The notes: a model not told the origin generated them from the letters alone. 64,000 nucleotides of DNA from Gnetum montanum (GCA_015680685.1 MNCI01022534.1:418282-482281), one strand, 5' to 3'; shown: positions 45,970 through 57,975, counted from the stretch's first letter. Program-made: numbers and translations.

Positions 45970-46085
45970 TGTGGCGATATATATAGAGTTTTCGACATGC
46001 ATTGACGAGGTTGGCTACGTTGACTAGGCCTAGTCAACATGACTATTGACCATTGTTGACTTTCATTGACTTGGTCAAAACTTCC
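45970..46085 (-). promoter_or_regulatory. Internal promoter-like block sharing LTR motifs
   Basis: Minus strand: TTGACCAAGTCAATGAAAGT, CATGTTGACTAGGCC, TAGTCAACGTAGCC, CGTCAATGC, then the TATA-like CTCTATATATATCGCC. The word TCAACRTAGCC and the GTTGAC/GTCAAC pairing are those of this element's own LTR. It lies between integrase and the env-position ORF start (about 440 bp downstream), matching the position of the block at 17495-17640 in element B. Confidence 0.5.
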
Positions 46086-46089
46086 AAAA

Positions 46090-47900
46090 TACAAGGAATT
46101 TTTGAGTGAAATTGGGATCAAATGGAAGCTTAAGAAGTCATGATCAAGATGAAAATAGTAGAAGAGGATTTTTAAGGTCATAAATTTAGAAAATTGAGAA
46201 AATGGTGTAGAGAATGAATTTAATGAAAGTTTAAGGAACACTAAGCAAGATACACAATGGAATATGCTAAAGATATGATCGTAGTAATGTCTAAGATTAG
46301 GAACTTAACTATCCAAGCTAAGAGATATGCAATTGGGTCCTTCCCATAGTAGGCACATGCCCCTTTTTTGCCCTTGCATAACCTCAACTAAGGAGTTTGT
46401 GGACCCCACATTCAATTTAATGTTCATAAAAATTTAAGGACCAACTTGGAAGAATCTATCCAAGAATTACAATGCATCAAACTAAGACATCTAGCATAAC
46501 ATAGAAATTGGTAGTGAAGTAAGTTATGGTAGCATATATAAATGATTGAGAAGTGGGATGGAATCTCGAATTGAGATCATTAGAAGTTCCTTATGGAGTT
46601 TGTGTTTAAAATGACCTAAGAAGATCCATCCTTAGTCTAGACCAAAACCAGCCTCTTCAATGACTTTGCATTATCACTCTAAGACTAATCCACCTCCTCA
46701 AGACACAAGAGTGCTCCCACAAAACAACCACTATTTCATAAAGAGAAAAAAAGAGAAGTAGAAAATGAGAGAGGGCCTTAGTTAGAGGGGATCTTTAGGC
46801 ATGGGTAACATGTCTTTCTAGTCCCATAACTAGCATTTTTAGCCTATTTATTTGTCTAAGGGATGTGCTTTGAATATCCATCATGTTTTTTTTTTCATTT
46901 TATGTTTTTTTTATCTTTGTTTTGTTTCTTTCTTTTGAATGGAAACCACACCATGTAAAGACTTTATTTGACTTCCTATTAGTATTTGGAATGAAATGGT
47001 AAGAAGTATATTAAAAAACACTTAAGCACTTAAGCGAGTAGAAGAGTACAAAGAGTATTGAGTTTTCTTGAAGTCACACCCTGTACAAACCTTTGAATCC
47101 TTTACAATTTTGAAAACTACCAAGGTCATCAATTGATTAAAAGTTTCTTTAATGAAAGGAACCTCGAAAATCATAGATTTTGTTGGATGGGTGGATGATG
47201 TGGACTTCCTACTTGTTCCATGAAAAATTAACCATGTCATAGTCATTAGACATTAAAATTCAAAAATAAAAACTAGACATTGACAATCACAACATTAAGC
47301 ACAAACCATAATTAGTAATCAACAATAGTGGCACTGTGTCCTATGATAATAAAGCACTCTTATTAGCAAAAATGATGAAAAGTGACACACAAAAACATAA
47401 TAAAGTAAAATATAGAAAAAAAAGTATAAAATGTTCAAGAAAGATAAAACAGACTAACAATGTTGTGAAACAAAAAATTGAGAAAACCAATAGAACCAAA
47501 AACCAAAGAAAAGGGTAAAAATCAACAAAGTATAAAATAAAAATGTGTAAAACAAAAAGTGATAAACTAAGGAGCCATATGCATGGTTAACATGGATGGA
47601 GATCTCCTCCATGACTAAGTTGGAAGGAGGAGATCCAAGAAATTGAACATGGTTGTTCATCTGTTGAGGTTGTAGTTGCACTGGCTTGTCTTGGCTCTAG
47701 AAAAGGTTTCACTTATTGGATTTTGACCAACTACTTTTTATTTGGGCTCTTAGGCTTCTAGATTAACATAGCCTCAAAGGAAAAGGTTTAATTAATTATA
47801 TAAGGTCCTTCCCACAACATTTGAAACTTTGTCTTCTAGGATACATGTGTGGGGTTTCAGTAGAGAACCTTATCTTCCAGTTGAAATTTCACTTTTCATA
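46090..47900 (-). other. Non-coding block after integrase
   Basis: Corresponds to the post-gag block of element A: minus strand near 47130-47075 matches 9720-9775, and 46948-46960 carries the ACCACACC arm found in the 9868-10095 hairpins. A T-rich stretch (minus, about 47600-47480) matches that at 9270-9450. No gene supported. Confidence 0.55.
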
Positions 47901-47929
47901 TTTTGAGGCCATGACATTACTTGTTAAAT

Positions 47930-48990
47930 GCCTTGTGTACCTCATTCAAATATAGGATCATTAATCAATTTTCATCTAGTAAGTTAAGGTTTATAAGTCT
48001 TTCTTTCTATGCTAGACTTATGTCAAGATTTAGATCGCATGCTATTGAGAGTGTACGAAGCTCGGATTAAATTGAAAGCATTTGAAGTTTTTCGTACACT
48101 AGCTTATAGGGGGAGTAGCCAATAGGAGGTTCTCATATTGAGTGATATACCAAAAGAGCATCATTGAGTTTTGTGCTCCAATCTCTCCTATATTTATTGA
48201 TGGTCCTTCTTAGGATCTTTGTTATCTCCTTGTTAGTTACCTTTACTTGACCATTGGCTTGGTGGTGATAAGGTGTTATTAATTTATGTTCAACCCCCAA
48301 GCATTACATAAGTTTTTGAAAATTGGCACTTGTAAATTGAGTTCCATTATTAGAAATTAGTGCATGTGGCACCCCAAGCCTATTTACAACATGTTGTTAT
48401 ACAAATCTAGCAGCAATGGATGATGTACAATTGGTGATAGCTACTACTTCTACCCATTTTGTGTAGTAGTTGACTAGTACGATGATATACACCTTTTCAT
48501 TGGACATGGGTTTGATGGGACCCATGAAGTAAATGCCCCATATGTTAAAGGGCTTTAGTGGTTGAATCCACTATTAAGGATTCTCCATTTGTGTCATCAT
48601 CCCACCATCTTGTTGACAGCATTCACAAGATTGGACAAACTAGTGGGCATCCCTAAAGATTGTAGGCCAATAGTATTTTTCCATAAGAATTTTTATGACC
48701 ATACACCTCCCTACATAATGTCCTTTGCAAGGGCCTTTGTTAGCATCCTATAGAACATGTAGTTGATATGCATCAAGGACATACCAACGAACTAGGCCAT
48801 TGATGCACATCTTGTAAAGGTGTTCATTGATTTTCATGAAGTACTTTGCTTGATAAAAAAACTGTTGTTTCTTCCTAAAGTCCAAACCTTTTGGTATATC
48901 TTGAGTGCAAAGGTAAGTGAGGATGCTATCATACCATTTTGTTTTTGTGGGAACTTGGTCATTTATTGCCCCTATAAAGAGTTCATCTAG
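47930..48990 (-). pseudogene. Integrase remnant with all three catalytic residues replaced
   Basis: Integrase joins element DNA into the chromosome in the nucleus. Minus strand shows the end of the zinc-binding region (HLYKMCINGLVRWYV) and the core. In the core, WGIDFMGP is read as NIWGIYFMGPIKPMSNEK (Asp to Tyr), the ISDNGTQF site as ISNNGTQFTSAN (Asp to Asn), and GQVEV as HHQANGQVKVTNKEI (Glu to Lys). All three acidic DDE residues are thus lost while surrounding sequence stays recognisable. Several stops are also present. It follows RNase H in the usual gypsy order. Confidence 0.8.
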
Positions 48991-49129
48991 AAATTGATTA
49001 GAGAGTAGACTCTCCTCCTCTTTATTATTCCATCTTAGTTGAGAGAGATGCTTAGTGACCACATTCTCAGTCACTTTCTGATATACCATTGTGAGATTGA
49101 ATTCCTACAAGATCATAAGCCACTGTATG

Positions 49130-50180
49130 ATAAGGGGGCTTACCATTGGATTATTCATTAGGAAGCATAGTGCTTGAGCGTTTCAAGAGCATACACCATT
49201 GCCATTAATTCTTTTTTAGTTGTGGTGTAATTCAATTGTGCACCCATAATGCTTTGACTCATGTAGTAGATGTAATATGGATGTTTCTTATCATCCAACT
49301 ACAAAAGCACAACTCCCAAGGCATAATTAGAGGCATCTATCATTATGTGAAATGGTTTGGACCAGTTCAGTGCCCATAGAATTAGAGTTTCTACAAGTTT
49401 GTCTTTTAATTATTGAAATGCATGTTCACATTCCTTGGTCTAGATGAACATAGCATATTTCTTCATAAGCTCGACTAATAGCGTTGCAATCTTAGATAAA
49501 TTCTCTATGAATTATTGGTAGTAGCTAGTATGTCCAAAAAATGATTAAACATCTTTGACTATCTCTAGTTGATGTATTATTCCTTGGATGACCCTTATCT
49601 TTTCTAGGTCTACCTCAATCCCTTTTTGTGAAATTCGGTGCCCTGGAACTATGCCTCTTGGACCATTAGATGGATTTTCAACCAATTTAGCTTAAGGTTT
49701 GTTTTAACACATCATTTTAATACTTGCTCAAGGTAGTCTAGGGCTTGCTCAAACATAGCCCCCAAGGTAGAGAAGTCATCCATAAAGACTTTTATCCAAC
49801 TACCAATTTGCTATTGGAAAATACTAAGGACTAGGAGTTGAAATGTTGCAAGGGCATTGCACAAACCAAATGACATCTTATAATATGTAAAAGTCTCCTA
49901 GGAACTCATGAATGTTGTCTTGGCCTAATCTTCTAGTGCAATTTGGATTTTCTTATAACCACTATAACCATCAAAAAAAATATAATAACAATGCCTGGAT
50001 ATGGTTTCCAACACTTGATCCACAAACAACAATGGAAAATGGTCTTTAAATGTTGTCATATTCAATAGCCTAAAGTCAATGTAGACCGACCACTTACCAC
50101 CTTTCTTTGGCACAATTATAAGTGGGCTAACCCACTCACTATCCATGATGAGATAGATGAACCCTACCATGAGGAGTTAC
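49130..50180 (-). pseudogene. Reverse transcriptase and RNase H remnant
   Basis: RT copies element RNA into DNA; RNase H removes the template. Minus strand from 50170: SEWVSPLIIVPKKGGKWSVY, DFRLLNMTTFKDHFPLLFVD and YYIFFDGYSGYKKIQIA, the KDHFPLPFxDQ pattern being typical of Athila-type RTs. The catalytic FMDD is intact (VFMDDFSTLGAMFEQALDYL, about 49800-49745). RNase H follows (about 49430-49130) with FHIMIDASNYALGVVLLQ and LNYTTTKKELMAMVYALE. TAG and TAA stops interrupt both domains. The segment between conserved RT blocks 1 and 2 is shorter than usual for Athila. Confidence 0.8.
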
Positions 50181-51039
50181 TCTATTTACTCTTTGATGAT
50201 CTACTTCAATTTAGGATTTAGTTGCCTCTGCAGTTTCCTTCATTGCTTCATGGCTAGGTTGGTGTAAATGTTATGCTCACATATCCTTGGATCAATTCTA
50301 GTTAGCTTAGGAAATGACCAAGGCTATTGGCCACTTGTTAACCACCTGTAACAACTTTTCTTTTTATTCAGGAGCAAGTTTGACAACGATTATGATCAAC
50401 TTTCAATTATTTAAAAATGCATACTCCATGCTAGCTGGTAAAATTATCAACTCTAGGGGCTCTTGCTTGAAGTTATCAAGGATTTCTAACTCTCCCCAAT
50501 AGGTATCATCATCTTCATCATCAGAGATTTGGTAATGAACTTACTTAATTACATCCATTCCTTTGACAAAAGCACATGCTAGGCTCTCAATTAGTTCCAT
50601 GCATAGTGTACTATTGTTAGAGTTAGTTGTTAGCCACTAGGTATCCTCTTGTTTTGTAGCTACTACGTACAAACACCTTTAGATATCTTGTTCATGTGCA
50701 CATTGACTGCATGCTTTATTGAATGTACTTTTAATGAACTAGATCTTTTGCATACAGTTGCACCCATTATCACTGTACATGATACATGGAACATGCTTCT
50801 TCTCTAAATGTCCAAATTCATTTTCCTTAGAGATTTCCAAGGAGAGGTTCCTTATACCCATACATGCATCTACTGTGCTTAACCAAGTCCTTTCCATAAG
50901 GATGGGGAAGTTACCTTTGTAATTTGATCACTAGAAAATTAGCAGGAGAGGACCATCCATAAATTGTAGTCACAATGTCCTCCACTAATCCCAAAAGAAT
51001 AGTGATTGATTAATCTACCAATTCTAAATAGATGTTTCT

Positions 51040-51200
51040 TTTCTTAAGAGGCTATAGGTTCTAGGCTTTATACATGTCATGGGAGATGAGATTGACACTA
51101 GAACCAATATCAAGAAGAGCCTTGCATAGCTCATGTCTAGCAATCTACAAGTAAATGAGAGGACTTCCTAGATCAAATATTTTTGTGGAAAGATTGCTAG
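51040..51200 (-). pseudogene. Aspartic protease remnant
   Basis: Minus strand reads LGSPLIYLQIARHELCKALL, DIGSSVNLISHDMYK. The DIGSSVNL loop corresponds to the DLGASINL active site of Athila-type retropepsins, which cleave the gag-pol polyprotein. Upstream, 51250-51340 is too decayed to read. Positioned between gag tail and RT as expected. Confidence 0.7.
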
Positions 51201-51299
51201 CCTTGATTTAATTAGAAATAGCATTAGTATCACAGTGTAGATTTGATATGGGAGTTGGTTTGAAGGGTACTCAAATATATTTGATGTAGAGGATGAGGG

Positions 51300-51800
51300 T
51301 GTTGGAGATATAGGATGACTATCAGGTCAGAAAAATAATCATTTCCTAGAATGATTGTCTGAACCACTCAGCTGAAAAGCTAATTATGAATGTATAACCC
51401 TTGTAGCATTTCATTGCTATGGCTATGGAGGAATTTCACCCTACATGAATGGAGTAGGAGGTAACTAGGTTGAGGGTGGAGGGATGTGTACAAACAGATG
51501 CAAAGGATGGTATGGATATGGGTTCTCTCCTTAAGTAGATGGTAAATGTGTTCGATGGTACTCTAGAGAGTAATAGTGATGCTAAAATGAGGTGTGGCTT
51601 GTAGAACTTCATGGAGAAATGGGTTGCTGAACATAATACTAGTATGGATCTAGTTGCCTATAAGGTATTGTTGCCTTGAGGGTGGCATTCCCCATGATTG
51701 TGGTTGATGCCACTATTGGCATTGCTCATATGGTTGAAACACCATAAAATTTCATGATCCTCATGCCTCATCAAGGTCTTGGAATTTAGGCAAGGACTTC
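51300..51800 (-). pseudogene. gag C-terminal tail, minus-strand Athila-like element
   Basis: The minus strand aligns with the His/Pro/Ser-rich tail of gag in element A: GGCATCAACCACAATCATGG and TGCCACC near 51720-51690 match 8441-8472, and AAGTTCTACAAGCCACACCT parallels the later part. Heavily frameshifted. It is cut off near 51800 by the neighbouring Tat-like element. Confidence 0.55.
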
Positions 51801-52019
51801 CACAAGTGTAGCATCATGCCAGTTCACCAAGAAAATGTAGGCACTGAGATTAGACTATCTAGTCTGGCAAGTTTCCTATCTCTAGCGCTGATAGGCCCAA
51901 TGGACTCTCCAACTTGCCCACCTGGACAATTCACCTGGCTGACAGTCTACTTAGAAACTATGCTAGGATTTGCCGAAAGTCTTTGGAATAAGTAAAGTAG
52001 TTCGACAAGTTTTCTAGTG

Positions 52020-52585
52020 AAGAAGTTTGCTACGCTATGCAACATAGCAAGCCTCAAAAGATAGTTACTTAAGCGTCCAAGTGCAAATTGACGGAATGAT
52101 GGAAAAACAAGTCGAAGACTCAGTCAATGCAAGGTGCGATGCTATGCTATGCTATGTAGTGTAGCACAGCATAGCAAAGATGAAGTAAAAAGGCCCAACT
52201 TGCCAAATGATTCCAATGAGAAAGTTACACTTGGCAAACACTTCGGCCTCCAAAACCAGTTGCCTTGTTTAGCACCAAGCCTTGAGCACAGTTTCTTGCT
52301 AGAGAATGGTGGATTGAATGAAAAAATAGGATACACTGGGTGATACGTTGTGCTACACTACATAGCGTAGCACAACGTAGCAATAATACAAAAGTAGCAA
52401 GGGAGTTTCAAACATTAGTTCAGCAAGTTCAAAGGCTTCCTGACACAAAAGACAAAAGTTGCAGCTATTAGAATGACTAAGCCTTAGACAAATGTTTTCA
52501 GCTTCAGCATAAGTTCCAGTCAAAACTAGTGGCTGCACTACGTAGCATAGCATAGCGTACAAAGTAGCCACTTACGCTACACCAA
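52020..52585. repeat. Palindrome-centred blocks every about 200 bp in the LTR
   Basis: GCTATGCTATGCTATGTAGT with GCACAGCATAGC (52140-52175), GTGCTACACTACATAGCGTA with GCACAACGTAGC (52349-52382), and CACTACGTAGCATAGCATAG (52535-52556) are spaced about 200 bp apart. The words resemble each other but not the TATACGCTGGCC blocks of the sister family. Confidence 0.7.
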
Positions 52586-52945
52586 TGAACTCGACAGCGT
52601 GGGTAACAAAACACTGGTACAAAAGCATGAAGACATCTTCAGGTAGTTCTAGAACTTGTTGACAGCAATCTTCCTCATTCTGGCATCTCCTTGAAGGAAT
52701 CAGCAATTTCACTCCATTTTGCACACCCCCCCTAGTTAGCCCCCCAAAAAATTGTTCCTATGCTTAACCCTACTCGTAAGAGTAGGGAAGATGTAGTCCT
52801 AGAGCGTAAGATCCATTTTTTGCATTGTTAGCACACTAATCTTGGCAAATGTAGTCCTCGAGGTATAATCACAGTGTAGCCAAATTCATGTCTAGCATTG
52901 CACACCTACATGGTACAAGCACGTCAGCATCTTATGGGGTCCAGG

Positions 52946-52994
52946 ACACGTGGCATCTAGGCCACATTTCTTGCTTGCTCCTGGCCCTATATAT
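52946..52994 (+). promoter_or_regulatory. LTR promoter: G-box and TATA
   Basis: ACACGTGGC (52946-52954) is a perfect G-box/ABRE word, followed about 30 bp later by CCTATATATACC (about 52983-52994). Abscisic acid or stress response would be inference. Confidence 0.6.
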
Positions 52995-53543
52995 ACCTTG
53001 GTAGAAAATGCTCAAAGGGTTGGCATTTTTGCATTGCCAAGAGCGGTTGGCTTCTTGATTGGCTTCTTAGCAAACAGAGTTGGCTTCTTGCTACAGTTGG
53101 CTTTTAAGTTGGTCTCCAAAAACCATAGTTGGCAGTTCCCTTGAGAATTCTAGTTACCCTTGAGTTCTCTATGTGTCTTCGGCGTTGCATGACTTGTTGT
53201 ACACCTTTCAAACAAGGCAAAGAATCGAATCTGCAACCTTGGGGTGGTGCATTTCCTTACTTGAGTTTGTTTCTCTATTTCTTTACTATTATCATTGTTT
53301 TTCATTATTATCTCTATTTTGCACTTATTGATCATCGATTTACCTTGTGTGCCTTGCCTTCAAAACAACATTTACATAAGGTTAAGATACACCGACTAAG
53401 TCCCTGTCTGATCGACTAGATTGTTCAAGGCATCTTACTTTCGTTTTTCTCTAGCACGGTCCTCACATGGATCCAGGGTTAAACTGTTCACCTAGAAACC
53501 TCGCAGTGTTCCAGCCACCGACATTTTCGATCGCTATAGTTTT

Positions 53544-53561
53544 TGGTGCTAGAAGGAGGGC
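53544..53561 (+). other. Primer-binding site of right-hand Tat-like element
   Basis: TGGTGCTAGAAGGAGGGC five bases after the LTR. It differs from the nested element's site (minus, 26582-26600) by one transition. Confidence 0.7.
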
Positions 53562-53795
53562 CTTCAATGCCTTTTCCATGTCCTACAGGTATTCTTGCAC
53601 ACTCTCTTTACCTTGTCACACACTAGCGTAGATGTGATATCCTTTTGTGGTTGTTTACACATCGTGTGGTGCAGATTGGTCACAATGACAATTCCTTTGG
53701 AATTCGGTAGGATGAAAAGAATCCAATATTCTCTTGATTTCCGTGTTTCCTAGTTTGCAATTTTTCCTTTTTCACTATGTAAGATGATTCCGACA

Positions 53796-56700
53796 ATGAC
53801 TACTACTTCCACCTTGAGCATTGAGGCTCCTTTCTTAGCTTAGAGCACCATGGGTGTTGAGTAGCCACCTAGCCCGATGATGGCACCACACCAATCTCTC
53901 AAGATTCGACACTTGTCACCCAAGTTTTTGGCATAAGACACAAAGTGTTACAACTTTATTTGCGTAGAGATCCAGGTAGATTTTACCCTGGATCACCAAC
54001 AACTCGAGTACAAACACAGTTTTGAGCTCCTTTATCAGAATGCAAGGGAGTTTGTCCCTAACCTCGATGTTGCCATCCTCCTTATGGAGACATATCAGTG
54101 GATCTTTGATCAGTTGCTATGAGTCACTAGGCCTAGGGATCAGGACATGGTATCCCATTGCGATGAAGCGTTCTAGGATGGGTAGGAAGATCTAGATTTC
54201 CAGTCTGAGGGGGGTGGCCAGACTTACCCTATGACTATCCCTTCTACCATGGCCTTCAAGTCAAATTCCCTTTTTGCGATGGCTCTCTTGTCGATCACGC
54301 AAAATCTGCCTCAAATCTACGCTTTCATTAGCAATGGGTAGCCATCCTGCACCCTCAGCGTATCAACAGGCACTTCCCTTAGTTTCACACCTAGGAACTC
54401 TTCCCCCCCCCATTCCATCTTGTCCTCATACCAGGCGCTGGTTACACCCACGTTGTCCTACATACACACCTTGTCTACTTCACAGTTTCTTGGAGCCTTT
54501 GCTTCTATTTCATTGGCTACGTTTGTTCCATTATCAGCAGCAGGTCTAGACCCAACCATGTGGTGGACCCCAACCACTTCACTACCCACCTCGTAGCCCC
54601 ACCAAATGTCACAGCACCCTTACCACCAAACTTACCAAGTCTCGTAGGTATCGCAACAAAGTGTAGGACTGTGGCTTGTGCCATTGGTCATGCAAATGAC
54701 CAACCCTATAGCACCACCGATTGCCACCGCTCCAGCAGCACCACCAACTACGTGGTGGACCACACCAGTAGCACCCTTCACAAGGGTAGCCCCAATGCCC
54801 CCCCTATGAGCCAAGCCACTACCCTCACTACGCCACAAACAATGGTTGCCCCCGCAACCCCACAACCGTCTGCATTGTCTCCAGGTCTAGATTAAGAGTT
54901 TTAACTTATTTAGACCCTTACTGAAGAGGTTAGATGTCTCAAAGCCACCAGTTATGATACAGTGTAGATCATGGATTTCTACCATGATGACCCCATTAGC
55001 CTGGCAGTTCCCATGCTTACATTACCCCCTGGGATGCCGCTCCCCCAGTTTACAAAATACAATGGGAAGGACGACTTGAACGCACATCTAGTTACATTCA
55101 AATTTGAATCTTTGTTGCTGCAACAATGGACACATACCATCATTCACATATTTTCTATGTCTCTAACGGGAAAAGCTTTAGATTGGTACTGTGCACTCCC
55201 ACGTGCCTCCATCTCAACATTGGAGGAGCTGCTAACCTAGTTCATGACCCACTTCAAGCACAACTTGAAGCCCAAAGTCACACTAGATCAATTAATGGGA
55301 GTTAAGCAAGACCCACTAGAGTTTGTGCAGAGGTTTATATAGCAATGGAGTGCTATCTTGAATGAGATCCATGAGCCTATCGTGGAGGCCCACTTGTTGG
55401 CCATCTTCAAGGGGGTGATGAACGATTTCATCAAATCTAAGATGTATTACCTAGCCTCGCGCTCCCTCAGTCAATATTTTGCATAGAAGAAAAGCATTCA
55501 AGACATGGCTGAGGCTAGTAAGGACTTGGCCTATGTTGCATATAAAAATGCACATACTAAAAGGGACAAAGAGAAGGGCAAGGTGAAAATGGCCATGGTG
55601 GCCATCGTGGCAAACGAGGCCAAGCCCAACAACAATAATAACAAGAAAGTAGCCACAACACCAACTAACCCTGCGCCTAGTCCAAGCAATGCCACCCAAC
55701 CCTGCACGTTGGCATCCGAAGTGCCCACCCCACCTAAACCCAACTTCGAGCGTAAAAATTACTCAAAGTACACCTTGCTACCTGTCAAGCCTTCAGAACT
55801 TCTGAAGAAATTTCTAGGGGAAGGGTACATTCAACATAAGTGGATGTAAGAGGAGGAGGCCAAATGGCATTAGCAGTATTGCGAACTCCATTGGAACCCC
55901 TCCTTGGCTATGTCCAACGAGCCCCTAGTTCCTAAGAACTTCAAGCTAGAGTGGTTCTGTGACTACCACCAACTTTGTGGTCATGACATGAATTACTATT
56001 TGGCCTTAAAAGATGACATTCAATGGATGATTGATCAAGGGAAGTTGGTGCTTGATGAAAGCAACCCTTTCCACCCTGAAAATCAATCCATGCATGTTTA
56101 CAAGGATCCCCTCAACACTAATGATGTGGGGTACATCATTAACATGACTGGCGTAGACGGTAATCTGGAACTGCCACAGTAGCCGTTTGTGGTTCGTATA
56201 CCTCAACGTAGCGTAGTGACACTAACAACTAAAAAAATGACACCATAGCAACCGTTTGTCCTTAAGGTCCCTCCTTGAACATCTACCCCTGCACCTTCTA
56301 TAATAAAAGATACACCATCATTAATGCCACAAGCGCCATTCATCATCAAGGGGCCAAACCACTCAACTACCCCCATTCCACAAAACCAGCATAAGATGAC
56401 ATCACAACCTTCTCGTTCCAGGAAATGGGAAGAGCATTTGATAGGTGAAATGGCTATGGAACATACCACCCTAGGTTCTTCCAAGCCTACTCCTTCATCC
56501 TCTACATCTATGCCCACCTCGTCACCAAACGTTAATGCCGCTACATGCACATGGTCATTGCCGCCTCGCCCGAAAGGATCTAGCCCCAAACCCGAAACTG
56601 CTCCTCCTCGGGAAATTTTTCTTCTAGGATGAATGGAGGAAGAGAAGGGTGGTAAATAACAGGAAGGTGAAAAAGACCTCCTAAGCGATCTTACTCAGGT

Positions 56701-57560
56701 AAAATAGGCTCTAAAACAAAAGAACACAATGTTGAACCTATACGACCTGGTAATGACTTCCACCGCACACCACGAGGCTTTCGTTCGCATGTTAACATCC
56801 ATACTAGTTGACAAGAACATGCTAGTAGAGGAGAAAGAAATCCATTTGGTTATGCTTCCTTCTATGCCTGAAGAACCATGGCCATCCCAATTGACATTCT
56901 ATGATGAGTCCATTAGGGAAGACCCTAAAAAGGGTCAGGTGACGATAACACCCCTATTCATCACAATTTGGGTCGAGCAACATAAGATCCAAAGAGTACA
57001 TGTTGATGATGGGGCTTCTACAAGCATCATCCTATTCCCCATAGTGGACAAACAGGGTTTGGTAGACCAAATCAAACCCACAACAATGTCATGTTTGAAG
57101 TCATTCAACGGGGTGTAGGTAATGGTGAAAGGCACCATCCACATTGACTTTGTGGTAGGGTACTAGTTCCCCACAAGTGCAATGTTTATCATGGTTGAAG
57201 AGATGCCTAAGTTTAACCTAATCTTGGGGAGATCGTGGTTAGCCCAACTCAGGGTCATCTCTTCACCCATACATCAGGAAATCCATCTACCTTACACAAG
57301 CAAGGAGGTGGTGATCCACAGTGACAAAGCAACAACCCAAGCAATAAATAATGTAGATATGGAGTAGGGTTCAGAGGTCATAACCTCTAAAAATGAGGCA
57401 CCTATTTCTGTTGACACTAACTGTTTGATAAAAGAGTTGGCCCAAGACGTCAGCTCATAAAATAAAACTGTGTGGGTTGAGTTGCCTTTTCAAGTGGTAG
57501 ACAACGATGTAAAAGAATACCACAATAAAGCCTCTCGACCTTATGTATCACAAAACCCAT
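53796..57560 (+). pseudogene. gag-protease of right-hand Tat-like element
   Basis: Homologous to the nested element's gag-protease. The N-terminal part from ATG 53796 is in one frame. One or more frameshifts occur before 54560, likely including a C9 run near 54404. From 54560 to about 57560 the frame is constant and broken only by stops. Motifs: MDFYHDDPISLAVPMLTLPP, FTKYNGKDDLNAHLVTF, MSLTGKALDWYCALP, then the Cys/His segment WFCDYHQLCGHDMNYYLALK. The protease has RVHVDDGASTSIILF and FNLILGRSWLAQ. Proline- and threonine-rich linkers separate capsid from protease. Gag and protease probably formed one polyprotein separate from RT, which lies 6 kb downstream. Confidence 0.8.
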
Positions 57561-57734
57561 GATGGGTTAGAAAGCAGTTGCGAGGATGATCATTAATCGT
57601 GTAGTGTAACAACTCCACTGTTCCTTACCCAATTAATGCCCATTATACATCTATCCCTTGTTTACTTCACATTCCACTAGGTGTCTAAATTATTCTTTAG
57701 ACCGTTCACATGTCCTCCATTTGCATTATGCCAC

Positions 57735-57975
57735 GGCCCGCTAAGGCCTAAAACTGGCAAAATTTTCCTTTACCATCATCGTCATGGCCCAAAATGGCCT
57801 AAAACTAGTGATGGCCCAAAATGGCCTAAAACTAGCAATGGCCCGAAATGGCCTAAAACTAGCGATGGCCCGAAATGGCCTAAAACTAGCGATGGCCTGA
57901 AATGGCCTAAAACTAGCGATAGCCAAAAATGGCCTTAAACTATCGTTACGGCCTAAAATGGCCTAAAACTAAAAT
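57735..57975. repeat. 27-bp tandem array, open on both strands
   Basis: Five to six near-perfect units of ATGGCCCAAAATGGCCTAAA plus ACTAGYG (57785-57940) with looser copies on both sides. At 27 bp each unit keeps frame and encodes DGPKWPKTS on the plus strand and a FRPF-containing repeat on the minus strand. The core is shared with 22505-22565. Confidence 0.88.

Larger units (their letters stand above)
43379..51800 (-). mobile_element. Athila-like element with decayed pol, 5' end outside window
   Basis: Minus-strand order from high to low coordinates: gag tail, protease, RT, RNase H, integrase, non-coding block, promoter-like block, ORF remnant in the env position, polypurine-like tract, 3' LTR. 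It is the pol-bearing relative of elements A and B: LTR ends, the gag tail and the block at 47075-47130 all match them. The rest of gag and the 5' LTR are displaced beyond the right edge by the Tat-like element starting near 51830, which therefore inserted into this gag. All enzyme domains contain stops or lost residues. Confidence 0.8.
51830..53538 (+). repeat. 5' LTR of right-hand Tat-like element
   Basis: Right end fixed by the primer-binding site (CGATCGCTATA, then five bases). The left end is approximate. It contains palindromic blocks near 52140, 52350 and 52545, a G-box plus TATA near 52950-52994, and four GTTGGCTTCTTG-type repeats downstream (53045-53135). Confidence 0.6.

Noticed and set aside
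45684-46241. 185-codon minus-strand ORF
   Set aside because: It overlaps the promoter-like block, has no counterpart in element B, and its composition follows local AT-richness. Not supported as a gene.
51740-51840. Minus-strand FLVNWHDATLVE, resembling a chromodomain edge of chromoviruses
   Set aside because: Too short, followed by stops and a frame change, and located where gag of an Athila-like element is expected. The boundary with the Tat-like LTR is unclear.
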